Shown here in pieces: positions 22,221 through 32,747 of a stretch of 64,000 nt of DNA; position 1 is the stretch's first letter; every line of letters begins with the position of its first letter. The notes beneath the pieces are model-generated. The model had not been told where the DNA came from. It did not search any database and saw only the letters and a list, made by a program, of their open reading frames with translations. The DNA comes from Metopolophium dirhodum. Its lineage: Eukaryota; Arthropoda; Insecta; Hemiptera; Aphididae. A program made the position numbers and the translations under genes. Where the stretch lies: contig NC_083560.1 of the NCBI RefSeq assembly GCF_019925205.1, forward strand, positions 100,158,083 to 100,222,082. The letters run 5' to 3'.

Positions 22221-24273
22221 CCTTTTTCCAACTCATATTTGGAACCTTTTCTGATTTTACTGAATGATATGGTGCGTTGTCCATCACCACAACGGCGTTA
22301 TCCTTGAGTAGAGGCAATATTTCTTCAAACCATTCTTTGAATGTCTGCCCGTTCATTTCGTCATGGTAATCGGACGTATTTTTTTTAGATTCAAAACATA
22401 ACAATCCACGTTGTAAGAAACCATCGGTAGACCCTATGTGAAGGATGATCAAGCGTTTCCCTTTACCTGTTGGATTTGGTGCACCGGTCGACAGTCCCTC
22501 CAGGAATGCCATTCTATGTGATGTGACCGTTTGATCAACCCACACTTTGGTGCTACAGTCCCCAACATTAATCCACGTTTCATCCAAATAATAGATTGGT
22601 CTTCCTTCCTCTCGAAATTGACGAATTTGTAGCAAATAATTTCTACGCCAAGCAACCAGATCACTTCTTTCTAAAAGGAAACTATTTCTTTGACGTTTAG
22701 TATATTTAAAATTTAAACTTTTAAGCACTATTCCTAAAGAAGTCTTTTTAATATTTGGCAAGGTTTCGTCTTCATTTATTGCCGATAATAACTTTGGAAT
22801 TGTTGGCAGTTCTTTGTTGAACCAAAATGAATGAACTTTTCTGCGTATTGCGTTCTTATCAAATTCATCTATTTTGTCAACAATACCAGGCTTTTGTCTT
22901 TTTCGGTTAGGTGATTTCACACATTTTGTAGTATTGTATTCTGATATTGTTTTACGAACTGTGTGGTAACCAATACCAAGATTTTCAGAAATGTGAGTGA
23001 TGAGCTCACGAAACTTCATCTTGCCGCTATTGTTCAATACCGACTTGTAGTGGTTGATAATGATCAATTTCTGACCACTACAGACAGGCTGAAAAGTAAG
23101 AACCATTATTTAATTAATATTATTTTTTATTCAAAAAGATAAGTAATATGTTTGTTATTCTATAATAAATTGAAAAGTGTTCATAAATACATCTCTTTTC
23201 TCTATACTTGTTTTACAAGCGTGTAACGATAAGTTTTCGACAAAATAATCTGACTAAAAATGATATAAAAAACTAATATCGATAGAAATACGATAATTGA
23301 ATGAAAAATTTCGCAAACTTTCAAAATATATAAAGGCTTAATTAATATACATTAACAGGGATTTTTATAATTTTTTATAATTGTCAAATAATGCTGAAAC
23401 ATCCAGTGTACAGGGTGTAACAGGTCTATTTGATTAATGCATTAACTTTTTTAATATTCAATAGTTTTAAAATGTTTTATTATATTATTATACATGAAAA
23501 AAATCATGTGGAATCGTGTATACTTAAATGTAATATGTGGAATTTTGTAATAGCCGTTTCACGCAGGCACGTACTGAACACCTGTATCTCATAATAAGAG
23601 GGGTCATCTTAACGGTCGAAAAAGGAATGTTACGAAACCTATTGTATTGAAGGTAAAGCAAAAGAAACGGTAGAAAAACGTACGTTATATTACACCATGT
23701 AACCATTTTATACGATTTAGATGAACATCGTTTAAATGAAATATATATAACTCGATTTACACTTTTGATGTACCGATACTATTTTGAATGATTTGATTAA
23801 TATCGCAAAAAACACACGTTTTATTATGGTAGGACTTAATTCATACGCGCTAAGCTTTTCAAAAATATTTTATATGCTTCTTGTGAACCGGCATTAAAAA
23901 AAATATATATTTTATTGCTAGTTTAGCTAGGTTAATGGTAGGTTAATAGTATGTGATAATTTTCTTGTAAAAATTTGTAATAATTAATTAGAAAAAAACA
24001 ATGTTAACTTACTTTTCCTTTAGGATTCTTTTTCTTTGGAGTCATAATTTGTGGTGTTTTTTCATCTGAAGAACTCATAATGATGACAGTATCACTTCAA
24101 ATAAACAAATCGTAGTATAAAATAAAATCAACTAAATAGCACTATAGCAGCAAACGTTGTATGCTGATGAGCAGCTGAATCACTACAACACGGTGTATTA
24201 TGTGGTAATTTGAGACAGTGCTGTATACCGATGCGACCGTAAATGTTTCAGCCAATCAGAGACGACCGGCGCA

Positions 24274-25925
24274 CTACAAACCTGATTTAGTCCGCCGCCC
24301 GGGTACGTTCTTATTCCGGTCGGAGTATAGTGCAATCAGATTCCACTGACATAACTCAGAGTACGCTCTCTCCGCTTTGGCACTCGGTTCTTCTTGTGCC
24401 AGATTTCTGAAACGTATTCCTACCGTTGATCGTGCTATATACCCCGTAACTCCTGTTCTCTCATAACTCCGCCTTAAGAACTCGGCTCTGTTCCTTGATA
24501 TGAACGTTTTTAGGGGATGTACTTCGTAGCCCAGCTTTTCGTACGTATCCATTATCATACCGGCCGCATCTAGTGACTTGGTCGAGAGTATCACGTCATC
24601 ACCTTGTGCATATAGGTTTGATATGTGCACACTCCTTCCTAGTCGTGCTTCTGTGATCTTATGTATGACTTTGAAACTGACAATGTTGATAATGGTATCA
24701 AGTACAGCAGTCCATTGTCCCACTCACCTTCGAATTTTCCGGCGGTCACCCTTGCGCCCTTAACGAATAGGGAGTCCCATAACGCAGCCCATACTCGTTC
24801 TATGTCAGGTTCTGCTGTTACCTCTGGTAATATGTGGTCCCATATTGCCTTCATCACGGTGGCGACCGATACCCTCGTTTGGCGCTTGTCGAAGTTCCCT
24901 TGATCTAGTGGTACTTTCCAGGTTGTTTCGTCCCGCACAGCCTCGATGATATTGGTATCTATCTTCTCGTTGCCCGCTGGACCTGCAAACAATGTTGATG
25001 CCATGCTGCCTCGGAACCCGTCCTCCAGTACATGTGACAGGTAGTTCATTTTTCTATTTACTTTGTTCCCTATCTTTACTACTGGGCGGATCTTTCGGCT
25101 TTCTGCCTTCTGCATTACCTGCATCAATTCTCTGTATGGTGTGACCAGCTCTATAGCCATGCTGTCATCTGATGTAGTGATGCCCTCGACTGTCTTCATT
25201 CTGCGGCTGCGTGTGGGCTTATCATCTATGTCTATAACTGTGGTGTTACCGTCCCCACTCTTACCCTCCATCCATCTGCCGTTCATAACCCATTCCTTGG
25301 CGGACATAACCCTCTCGGGTACCTTCCAGTGTTCTGCCATGAATTCTTGAGTGGCCAGGTAGAGTTTGTCCATGTAGTCGTCTTCGCCGAGGGGGCCTCC
25401 TAGCGAGTTTCTCTCACACAACCATTCTTCCACCTCCTGCTTCATATCTGCTATGTTCTTATATGGCACGTAACCATATTGGAGCTCCCAGTAGCATAGT
25501 TGTCGCCAGTGGGGGTGAATGTATGGTCCTCCCATTTTCATCAACCCCGTCATGATCTTGCACATGGTCATGACGCCGTGCTGGCATGCCTTGGGCTTCA
25601 TTTTTCTCAAATGCTTGTATTGGCTTAGGATGGTGTCACAGACCGACCCTGGTTGCAGGCGACCAAGTATGTGCAGACCGTCCTCCAGTAGTCCAGGCGG
25701 CAATGAGCGGCACCCACACTTGTGATTCCTTCCCATCCTAAAGCGTTTGAGACTCCACACCATAGGACTTCCGGGTGCCTCCCATCCCGGTGATCCACAT
25801 CCGCAATCCAGGTTCACTCCCCGTTTGGCCTCTTCTTGCGATAGTTTCTGTCTAAAGTGTTTCGCATATTTAGAGCTGCTCCACCCTGGGCTCCGGGTGG
25901 ATTGGGGCTGGCTTCTCCCACTCAT
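24274..25925 (-). pseudogene. Endogenous dsRNA-virus-like RdRp, main piece
   Basis: A fossil of a non-retroviral RNA virus polymerase. A minus-strand frame from ATG 25925 runs to about 24730, then a frameshift continues it to 24302. It has the palm motifs in order: a basic 'KIRPVVKIG' finger motif near 25075, motif A 'VPLDQGNFD' near 24890-24916, motif B ('GQWTAVLDTIIN', right at the frameshift, about 24680-24720) and motif C with GDD at 24595-24603. The N-terminal part is Cys-rich and unrecognised. GC content is near 50%, unlike the surroundings. The order and the downstream Gly motif (at 16.2 kb) suggest the toti-like dsRNA virus group; family placement needs a phylogeny. Not functional: frameshift, missing C-terminus and inversion. 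Confidence 0.8.
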
Positions 25926-25958
25926 TCACCCTGTACCTACATGGAGTGCACTTACAGC

Positions 25959-26640
25959 CTAATCCCCCCTCGAGGCCTCCCACTCGCCTATTACAGAAAC
26001 TACGGCTTGTTTCTTTATCAGAGCGTGCGTCGCTCCAACACCGAGCTGTGCCTGGAGCGGGTCAACGCCCTGCTTGTCCAACGGCCCCTTTCCACCGACC
26101 AAAGCCTCGTTGCTCAGCGGCGGGCCAACGTCGTCGCTGTTCCACTTCTCGCGACCCTCGTTGTCCTGGCGGGGTGCGGTAAGTTCGGCTATCTTTGCCT
26201 GCAGTTCTGCGATCTGCGCCTGGAGCAAACACTCCTTGGATTTGTCGATGATGGCCTGTCCGCCCGGCGGGTGGTCTAGCGAGGAAAGTTCCCGAAAATG
26301 GTTCGCGTCCAATCCTTTCGGCGAGTCTAATGTTCTGATATTGAAGGAGTTGCCGACCGGTGACTCCATTGTTCCCCTAAACAGTACCGTACCCTCCGAG
26401 AATGTGCTTCTGGACATAGTCATAGCCACATTCCTACCTATACATATTGTTTTGAGGACATCGTTGGCAAAATCCTTGATCATAGAGCCCATACAGCGTC
26501 TACTGGCGGGGCAACATCACGCTCCGCCATCCTATTCCTCCAGCCATAATGCCACCAACCGTGGCGTCGACCACCCACGAGTAGCCGGGTACCTCGTTGT
26601 TGGCGGGGTGGGACTTGTACGTGTGCTGCAGAAAATAAGT
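25959..26640 (-). pseudogene. Endogenous viral upstream ORF (probable capsid C-terminus)
   Basis: A minus-strand frame 26492-25959 (about 177 codons) lies directly upstream of the polymerase. Its first half is Gly/Asp/Asn-bearing; the second half has a short coiled-coil-like 'LLQAQIAELQAKIAEL'. In another frame, 26500-26620 is also open, so a frameshift near 26500 is likely. Position before the RdRp and similar GC content suggest the capsid gene of the same virus, which in toti-like viruses precedes the polymerase. No capsid motif was recognised. Its 5' side is cut at the Harbinger element (26663). Confidence 0.45.
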
Positions 26641-26796
26641 CTAGTATGTCTAGCTGCTATAAGGTCACGTGTACATTGGCGAGCGGCGAGCGGCGAGCGT
26701 TAAGCGGCGGCGTCGGTGGCGGTGACGCTTGGTGAGCGACCAGCGGCAACGTGTGTACATTGAGGCGCGTTATTTCATCAGCGGAATGCTATATTT

Positions 26797-29317
26797 TTAT
26801 AAATTTGTTTTCAGTACATAGTTGTATTTTGACTGTTCTGTGCGTGTTATTACCGTATTATTTTGAGTGTTATTACGAAAAAATGTAATAATTTGAAGTA
26901 GAAGTGGTTTGAGAAATAGACGTGGGGGTGATAAAGCCTCAGCGTCAGCAGTTAATGGCGTATCCACTCTTTCTATAAAACTTTCATTATCTGAAGCTCC
27001 AGAAAATGATTTTTGAGAATTTTCTTCAATGCTTAAGTTTCCGGACATACTGCTAGGTATTATAGTGTCTTTAACAAACATCATCGAATTAAAAAATTGC
27101 CATTTGCTTCTGTATTCGCTACCACCGTCACCCGAACGACTTATTGGTATTTTTTGCAATTCTTTCCTGAACTTATCCTTTAAATTTTTCCATTTATCTT
27201 TTGCATCATGTCCTAAAAAATAATGGGTTACTGAGTGGTTTTATCGTAAAAACGCCTATTAACAAAATTATAGAGGAGAGGTATTTCTGGTTCTATAAGA
27301 AAAAAGAAGCCTGATTTTTGAAATTTTAATTTTAAGTCCTTAAAATCACTGTTTTAAAAACATATTATTCATTATTTACTAATACCTAGGTAAATTGTAA
27401 AAAAGTATTTATTATTTAGATATTATAACATATCAATTTATGGTTTTATATAGATATTTATCAACGGGTCTTTTATTTCGAAACTTGGCTTTTTCGATGC
27501 GAATGGGTGCTTGCACAATAGCTAAAATTATTCATGAGACTTGTCAAGCTATATGGGAAGAACTTGTTAATGAATTTATGCCAGTACCAACAAAAGAACA
27601 CCTGGAAAAAGTGGCTATTGATTATTATAAGCGTTGGGGATTTCCAAATTGCGTTGGGTCAATAGACGGAAAACATTGCCAAATTAAATGTCCTTCCCAT
27701 TCTGGAAGCCACTTCAACTATCTAAAATATTTTTCTTTGGTTTTGCAAGGAGTTGCTGATGCTGATAAAAAATTTTTAACAATTGAAGTTGGCGCAAGAG
27801 GAAAACAGAGTGATGGTGGAACTTTTGCATCTTCAGAATTATTTTATTTGATAGACAACGATAAATTTAATATGCCTCCAGAAAAAAAATTTGCCGGGGA
27901 CAAATATTAAAGTTCCTCATGTGTTAATTGGCGACGAAGCATATCCGTTAAAGCCATACTTAATGCGTCCTTCTCGAGGTTTAAATGCAGCTACAGAAAA
28001 TTTTAACGATCATTTATCGAGAGCACGCAAATGCATTGAGTGCACTTTTGGTATACTTCGGGCTAAATGGAGACTACTTGGAAAAAACAGAAGTCAGCTC
28101 AAAGAAAGCTATTATCATTATAAAATGTATGTGTATACTACACAATATTATCAGGGAAAAAGATGGAAATAGTGATTTAGATTACTGCAACATTATGCTT
28201 GGCACAGAAAATACTTGGGAAAATGAAACAATGGTTCAACGAGCGAGAGGCGCAAATGCTCTTCAAAGAGCCAAAGACATAAGAAATGCGTTCGTAGATT
28301 ATTTTTTAATATAAATTCAGTAGGTTATTATGTAAAATTGAATATTATATCTATAATATTTTATCTTATTTAATATTTTTATTGTAGTATTGCCAATACG
28401 CTTTAATTATTATTTTTAGTAATATGTGGAATTAAAATATTATTCAAAAAAACAAGTTCAATGTTGTTGGTACATTTATTTTATTTTTTTTTTATTGGTG
28501 TACAAGAAATTAAGAATAAAAATATATTATATTTAATAATGTTGAGGTACACAGATATACAGAAGCTAAAGGTAAATAAATGTAAGATCGGATATAATAT
28601 GTAATAATATAATAATATGTATAATTGATATGAATAATTATAGTGCTCCGATGCGTAATATAAAACAACGACTGATCGTCCTACAGGCTAGTACATATAA
28701 CGAATATGCTATAGAAATATAAAATGCCTATTCAGCGTCTGCTGTACTACAGTGTGAAATGTGTGAATAATTTGCTTATAATCTATATAATACAGAGTGT
28801 GTTGTTTACATTCAACACTTTTTATATCTTATCTAAGGTTTTGGTGTTAGTACTATTCTAAAAATATAATAATTCTTGTCGTACACCACACCGCACACTT
28901 GTACGTACAGTATAATATAGTGTTATATAATAGTGCATAGAATACGTTCGAGTATCCGCCAAGTACCAACTACTACCTATTAAACCTACTATAAATATTA
29001 TAATATAGAATTAATAGAATTAAAATAATTAATATTATTTTTTTCTGCCCCCTTGAGCTTTGACATAACGAGAGTTAATTGTAATTTATAATATTATACA
29101 TATTATTTAAAGAAAATTAATATTAGTTTATTATATTATAATATATTATAAAATGTATAATACCAGTCAATCCAGCGATTTTTCCAATTTCTGCCCATAT
29201 TTTTTTATTCCTTTCACAATTTTTATATCCCGGATGTGTGTCATCCCAAAGACTTGGTTTTGTCTGCACCTCGGAAATTAAAATTTCCCGTGTATTTTGA
29301 CTTGTCTTCTTCGACAT
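26797..29317 (-). CDS. Harbinger-associated MADF-domain protein (two exons)
   Basis: Exon 1 is 29317-29164 and exon 2 is 27212-26797, separated by a 1951-bp intron (GT at 29163-29162, TAG acceptor before 27212). The joined frame is 189 residues with no stop. The MADF domain spans the splice: 'LISEVQTKPSLWDDTHPGY', 'KKIWAEIGKIAGLTG', then 'KDKWKNLKDKFRKEL' and 'SKWQFFNSMMFVKD'. MADF is a Myb-related DNA-binding fold; in Harbinger elements such a protein binds the element ends and helps the transposase. The tail is Ser-rich with a basic end. The frame is intact, unlike the transposase. The start is the first ATG of the MADF exon. Confidence 0.8.
27440..28314 (+). pseudogene. Harbinger transposase nested in the MADF intron
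   Basis: DDE_Tnp_4 nuclease, antisense to and inside the MADF intron. It begins after an acceptor-like TTATATAG near 27453 ('RYLSTGLLFRNLAFSMRMG'). Catalytic region: 'GSIDGKHCQIKCP', 'EVGARGKQSDGGTF', 'LIGDEAYPLKPYLMRP' and 'LSRARKCIECTFGIL', where the glutamate is kept, in contrast to the copy at 1.1 kb. Two one-base shifts, both in A runs (about 27884-27890 and 28082-28087), split it into three frames ending at 28312-28314. The C-terminus is 'LQRAKDIRNAFVDYFL'. An upstream exon was not found. Possibly active recently. Confidence 0.85.
28315..29163. other. Remaining MADF intron, AT-rich
   Basis: No gene seen. Contains a T-rich run after 28476 and AT-rich text. It belongs to the Harbinger element. 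Confidence 0.5.
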
Positions 29318-29574
29318 GAGTGATGTTGCTTGTTAACAAGTAAAATAACAACTGTAGTCTGTAAACTGATATCAGTATAGTATATTTTCAAGAGCAACGC
29401 ACGTCAAAATTCGAACATGTTCGATCTGTGACGCGACGCGACGTGACACGTCGCTACCGCTCGTAATTGCCGCTCGCAGCTAGTAATCAATGTACACACT
29501 CCAATTTAATTACATGGGCTTAAATTTTTTTCCTAACGCGCCGCTCGCCGCTCGCCAATGTACACGCGGCTTAA

Positions 29575-29790
29575 GTGAAGAGAAAAAATAGTATTTTCCA
29601 AAAACCCAATCACACAACATTCGAAATAACTTACGAAAAATAAAACAAATTAGTATGATATAATAACAATGACAATTTAAAGAAAATAATATGTGTTAAA
29701 TTCCTAATAATTTAAATAACATATAGGTACATAATATATAATATACAGTCATATAATGTAAAATTAACACGTATATTATTTATGAAATAT
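29575..29790. other. AT-rich flank of the Harbinger element
   Basis: No viral text resumes here, so the viral fossil does not continue on this side of the Harbinger insertion. Nothing else seen. Confidence 0.5.
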
Positions 29791-29794
29791 AACG

Positions 29795-29935
29795 TGAAAA
29801 AATGCAAAAGCCAGCCGGTGCCTTAGAATACGGTACAGTCGGTGGCCGCCCGAAGAGAGTTACGACGGTTTCGAACTCGGACCTACCTAACACCACCTAC
29901 GCCTAACCTATCGAGCCACAGTTCGTGTTACAAAT
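29795..29935 (-). mobile_element. tRNA-derived SINE-like sequence
   Basis: On the minus strand, TGGCTCGATAGGTTAGG (29925-29909) fits an A box and, about 35 nt on, GAGTTCGAAACC (29880-29869) fits a B box of a polymerase III promoter. GC-rich text and then an AT-rich stretch follow toward 29760. No tRNA cloverleaf can be folded, so this is a SINE head rather than a tRNA gene. Confidence 0.45.
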
Positions 29936-29939
29936 TACG

Positions 29940-31170
29940 GTCAAAACTTCAACAATTAAGCTGTGTGTCTACGGAGCGACGTAAACCAATATATTCGATA
30001 TACATCGATATAATCGTATATAATTCTATGTATCATAATTCTACACACTGTTTAAACTTTAATTGTATTTTATTCACTTATCTGACCGTTATTATTATTA
30101 TTACATTATTATGTATGCTTAAATAATACATTTATTTGTGTTTACGTTAAGCAATATACCAGCTACGTTATGAAGGACCAAACAATATGTCTACAATCAC
30201 ATAATGCAATATTTATTGAATCAAAAACAAAACAAAAAAAAAACAGTATAGATTAATATTGTGCACTTGTGCGTTGAACGAAGATCGACTGACATTTCGT
30301 AAACGCGAATTTTTAAGTCTACAAACCGAATTTGCATACAAACCGCATATCCACAGGGTTCAAAAGAAATAAAATTAACAAATCGAGCACAAACGGCAGT
30401 TGAAAAGACGAAACGAATCGAGAAACACGAAAAAAGCAATAATAACGACCTACGCTGGCGTCGATTGCGATGGCTAAGGACCGATATCGCGTACAAACCA
30501 CTCGGCTTTTGAAACAAACGAACTATATGTAAAATAAGAAAATGTCTAAAAGGCGAAAAACAGCGTAAAAAGCGTAACATTTTTCGAAAATGTTTAAAAA
30601 CCGACCGACGCCGCCGCCTGATTGGTCGCGCTATAGGGAATCGACGGGAATGGTCCGGCGGACTGGGGAAACGGAGTGGTGTTTAATTTTTTCCACCATA
30701 AGATCCTCCATGAATTTCCTATAGAACAGCTGTTTTTCTTGTGATTTTCTTGTATTAGATTTAAAAGAACAATGTAATGAAATGCCAGCCGACGAAAATT
30801 CTGGTGATAATGACTTACTTCTGGAAATTGATATGAACCCTGAAGCCAAACAGGCAATTTAGTCAGAGGACAGTTAATTGACCTGGTATTTACATAAAAG
30901 CCATGTTATAGTGGTAAGTATTAGTTAGTAATATAATACATGTATATTATTATTTGTACATTTTTTGTATTATTCATTAGAATTATTTATATATACTAAA
31001 TTATATATTTATTATTCAACTATAATAAATAAATTATTATTATAAAGTTATAAAGTTATAAAAATGAAAATAAATATTATGTAAAAAAAATCAACTTATT
31101 TTATAATCTTATACTAAATGCTTAAATTGTGAACAGTTACGTTAAACATTACTCATAACTTAATTATTTG
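29940..31170. other. Intergenic with a GC-rich patch
   Basis: At 30600-30680 there is a GC-rich patch with an inverted CCAAT box (GATTGGTCGCG). A short acidic plus-strand exon-like frame (about 30753-30861, 'EMPADENSGDNDLLLEI') follows a TTGTATTAG acceptor. These may be remnants of a 5' end of some gene. The 119-codon minus frame at 30221-30580 has no recognisable feature. Confidence 0.3.
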
Positions 31171-31174
31171 TATG

Positions 31175-31574
31175 ATTATACCTGCAAATATGTATTTACT
31201 CAAGTCCAAACTTTTTTTTTTGTGCTTGAGTTCCAATAATAATATTTCTCCTTTAAATTTGTATTGACGAGATCCACTTTCCAATCTTTCCACATCAAAT
31301 TTTATTTTTTGTGTCATGAGTGTTTTTCTAGTTTATTTACTTCAAGATCAACTTTTTCGTTTTTAACCTATTACTGTGTAGTTTATCTTCAAATATTGTG
31401 GTACCTATTTTCTGTTTTTGCTAATCGCTTGTTATTCAAAATAGATAAACCTTTGTACACTTTCTTGGACCTTATCTGCTTAGATTCATTAATATTAATA
31501 ATATTTTTAGATTTAGCGGAGATTACATTTTCAGACAAATTGGATTTAGGAGTACAGGATGATGAATCGGTCAT
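31175..31574 (-). pseudogene. Possible decayed 3' exon of the Myb/SANT-like gene
   Basis: A minus-strand Lys/Ser/Asn-rich frame (31574-31389) is followed in another frame by 'DVERLESGSRQYKFKGEI' and 'LLLELKHKKKSLDL', a charged helical tail like the C-termini of zeste-type Myb/SANT-like proteins. It lies on the same strand and in the expected direction from exon 3 at 36639-36710. Stops and shifts separate the parts and no clean acceptor is seen. Confidence 0.25.
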
Positions 31575-31599
31575 TTAATGATCTGGATTCTAGTTCAAG

Positions 31600-32164
31600 G
31601 GTATTACATATCACTATTCACTTCATAATTTTGTAAAACATATGCTAAAGCAAAAAAATCAAAAAATTAAAAGCAAGCAACAAGCCAATCATATTGTAAA
31701 ATAATCATCAATAATCAATAAACAAAAATATATACAAACTATCAGTGTTTGAAGTAACTTAAGTTAGCTGTAGCACAATTACTTTTTATGTAATTTGATT
31801 GTAATTTAATTACATTTTATTGTTAGTAATTTATATAAAATTAAAGTTACTTTTTGTACTTCCATAATTACATTACTAAAGTACTCGTTACTTTTTTTTC
31901 CGCAACACCAACATTTGTATTTGGGCGTAATATAGCAACTAAGCCACTAAGGTATTCCGTACTTCCACGATTACTAGGTACTCTCTAGTTTGGTTTAGAG
32001 CAAAAGGATTTATTATAAGTTATATACAGAAAGAAAACTATTCAGCCAATGAACATAATATACTTCTTTAGAAAACATATAATAGTTCCTTTACCTTGTA
32101 CTGAATCAGAGAGTTGCCATTGTGAAAGAAAGGAATACATGTTGATGTTGCAGATCCTCATTCA
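31600..32164. other. AT-rich intron-like interval
   Basis: No coding signal. Ends with the target site CTCATTCA (32157-32164) of the outer hAT element. Confidence 0.5.
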
Positions 32165-32747
32165 CATGGGCGCAACTAGAGTAAAATTAATGACGTGCTA
32201 AAACCTAAAGCATGAAAACCCTCCTTCAGTTGGGAGAGAAAATAGAATAACATTTGATTTGTTTGGTAACATTTAGTTGATCTACTCATTTATTGAAGGC
32301 AGTTGCACTAGACACGGTATTTTGGAAACAATTGCAAATTCTTTAAACTTACAACTTAAGACCTTAAAGTCTGTATCAACAACACGGTGGGACTGCCTTG
32401 CAGAAGCAGTTAATGCCATTAAAGAAAATTATACAGCATTGTTGGTTATTATAAAAGAAATTTATGATAGAACAAAGCAGTCTGATGGAAGAGCAAAAGC
32501 ATTAGGAATATTAAATCAAATGAAAACCTTTGAATTTATATTTGCAATGCTTATGTTAAATCCTATTTTATCCTTAGTTTTAAAAGTAAGTATGTATCTG
32601 CAATCTTCAGACATAAATTTACTAACTGCTGTTTAACTTGTTACATCACTGAAACAATCTTTAATATCATTAAGAAACAACGAAAAAGAATTCAAAGACA
32701 TTTTTAAAAAAACTGTTCAAATGTGCAACGATAATGATAAGTATTAT

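Larger units (their letters stand above)
16781..24078 (-). pseudogene. Long-spacer DDE transposase (IS630/Tc1-like), split by insertion
   Basis: Minus-strand gene. Exon 1 is 24078-24013 (22 codons, MSSSDEKTPQIM...); a 924-bp intron follows (GTAAGT/TTTTCAG). Exon 2 is 23088-22221, is interrupted by a 4.9 kb element, and resumes at 17329-17230. A 55-bp intron (17229-17175) precedes exon 3 at 17174-16781. Removing the insert plus one target copy gives an uninterrupted frame across 'NMSWKKADIVNW'. Motifs in order: N-terminal HTH ('ITHISENLGIGYHTVRKTI'), 'IYYLDETWINVG', 'VVVMDNAPYH', 'LPPYHCELNPIELVWS', then a Ser/Asp-rich acidic tail. The distance from the second D to the last E is about 83 residues by hand count, far above the usual 34-41 of Tc1/mariner. 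I recall a DD82E group ('Sailor') that this may match. CCAAT text at 24253 lies upstream. Apart from the insertion it is intact. Confidence 0.8.
26663..29571. mobile_element. PIF/Harbinger element with terminal repeats and two genes
   Basis: TAA target copies at 26660-26662 and 29572-29574 flank the element. The terminal repeats share GTGTACATTGGCGAGCGGCG (from 26670) and its complement (to 29563). A second, inner pair, GTGTGTACATTGA near 26749 and TCAATGTACACAC near 29486, forms subterminal inverted repeats. Inside are a MADF gene on the minus strand and a DDE transposase on the plus strand. A 3-bp TAA/TTA duplication and a Myb/MADF partner gene are Harbinger hallmarks. Confidence 0.85.

Noticed and set aside
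21811..22267. Phe-Tyr-Pro repeat ORFs resembling a structural protein
   Set aside because: Right arm of the same Foldback-like element; reading frames are an artefact of the repeat.
16440..24290. 28-bp inverted repeats considered as transposon terminal repeats
   Set aside because: Both copies are viral polymerase coding text that continues beyond the repeat on one side only, so they are viral sequence, not transposon ends.
25747..26703. Several plus-strand ORFs up to 209 codons
   Set aside because: Antisense of the viral fossil on the minus strand; the motif evidence is all on the minus strand.
30221..30580. 119-codon minus-strand ORF
   Set aside because: Low-complexity hydrophobic reading with no motif; no start context, splice or neighbour support.
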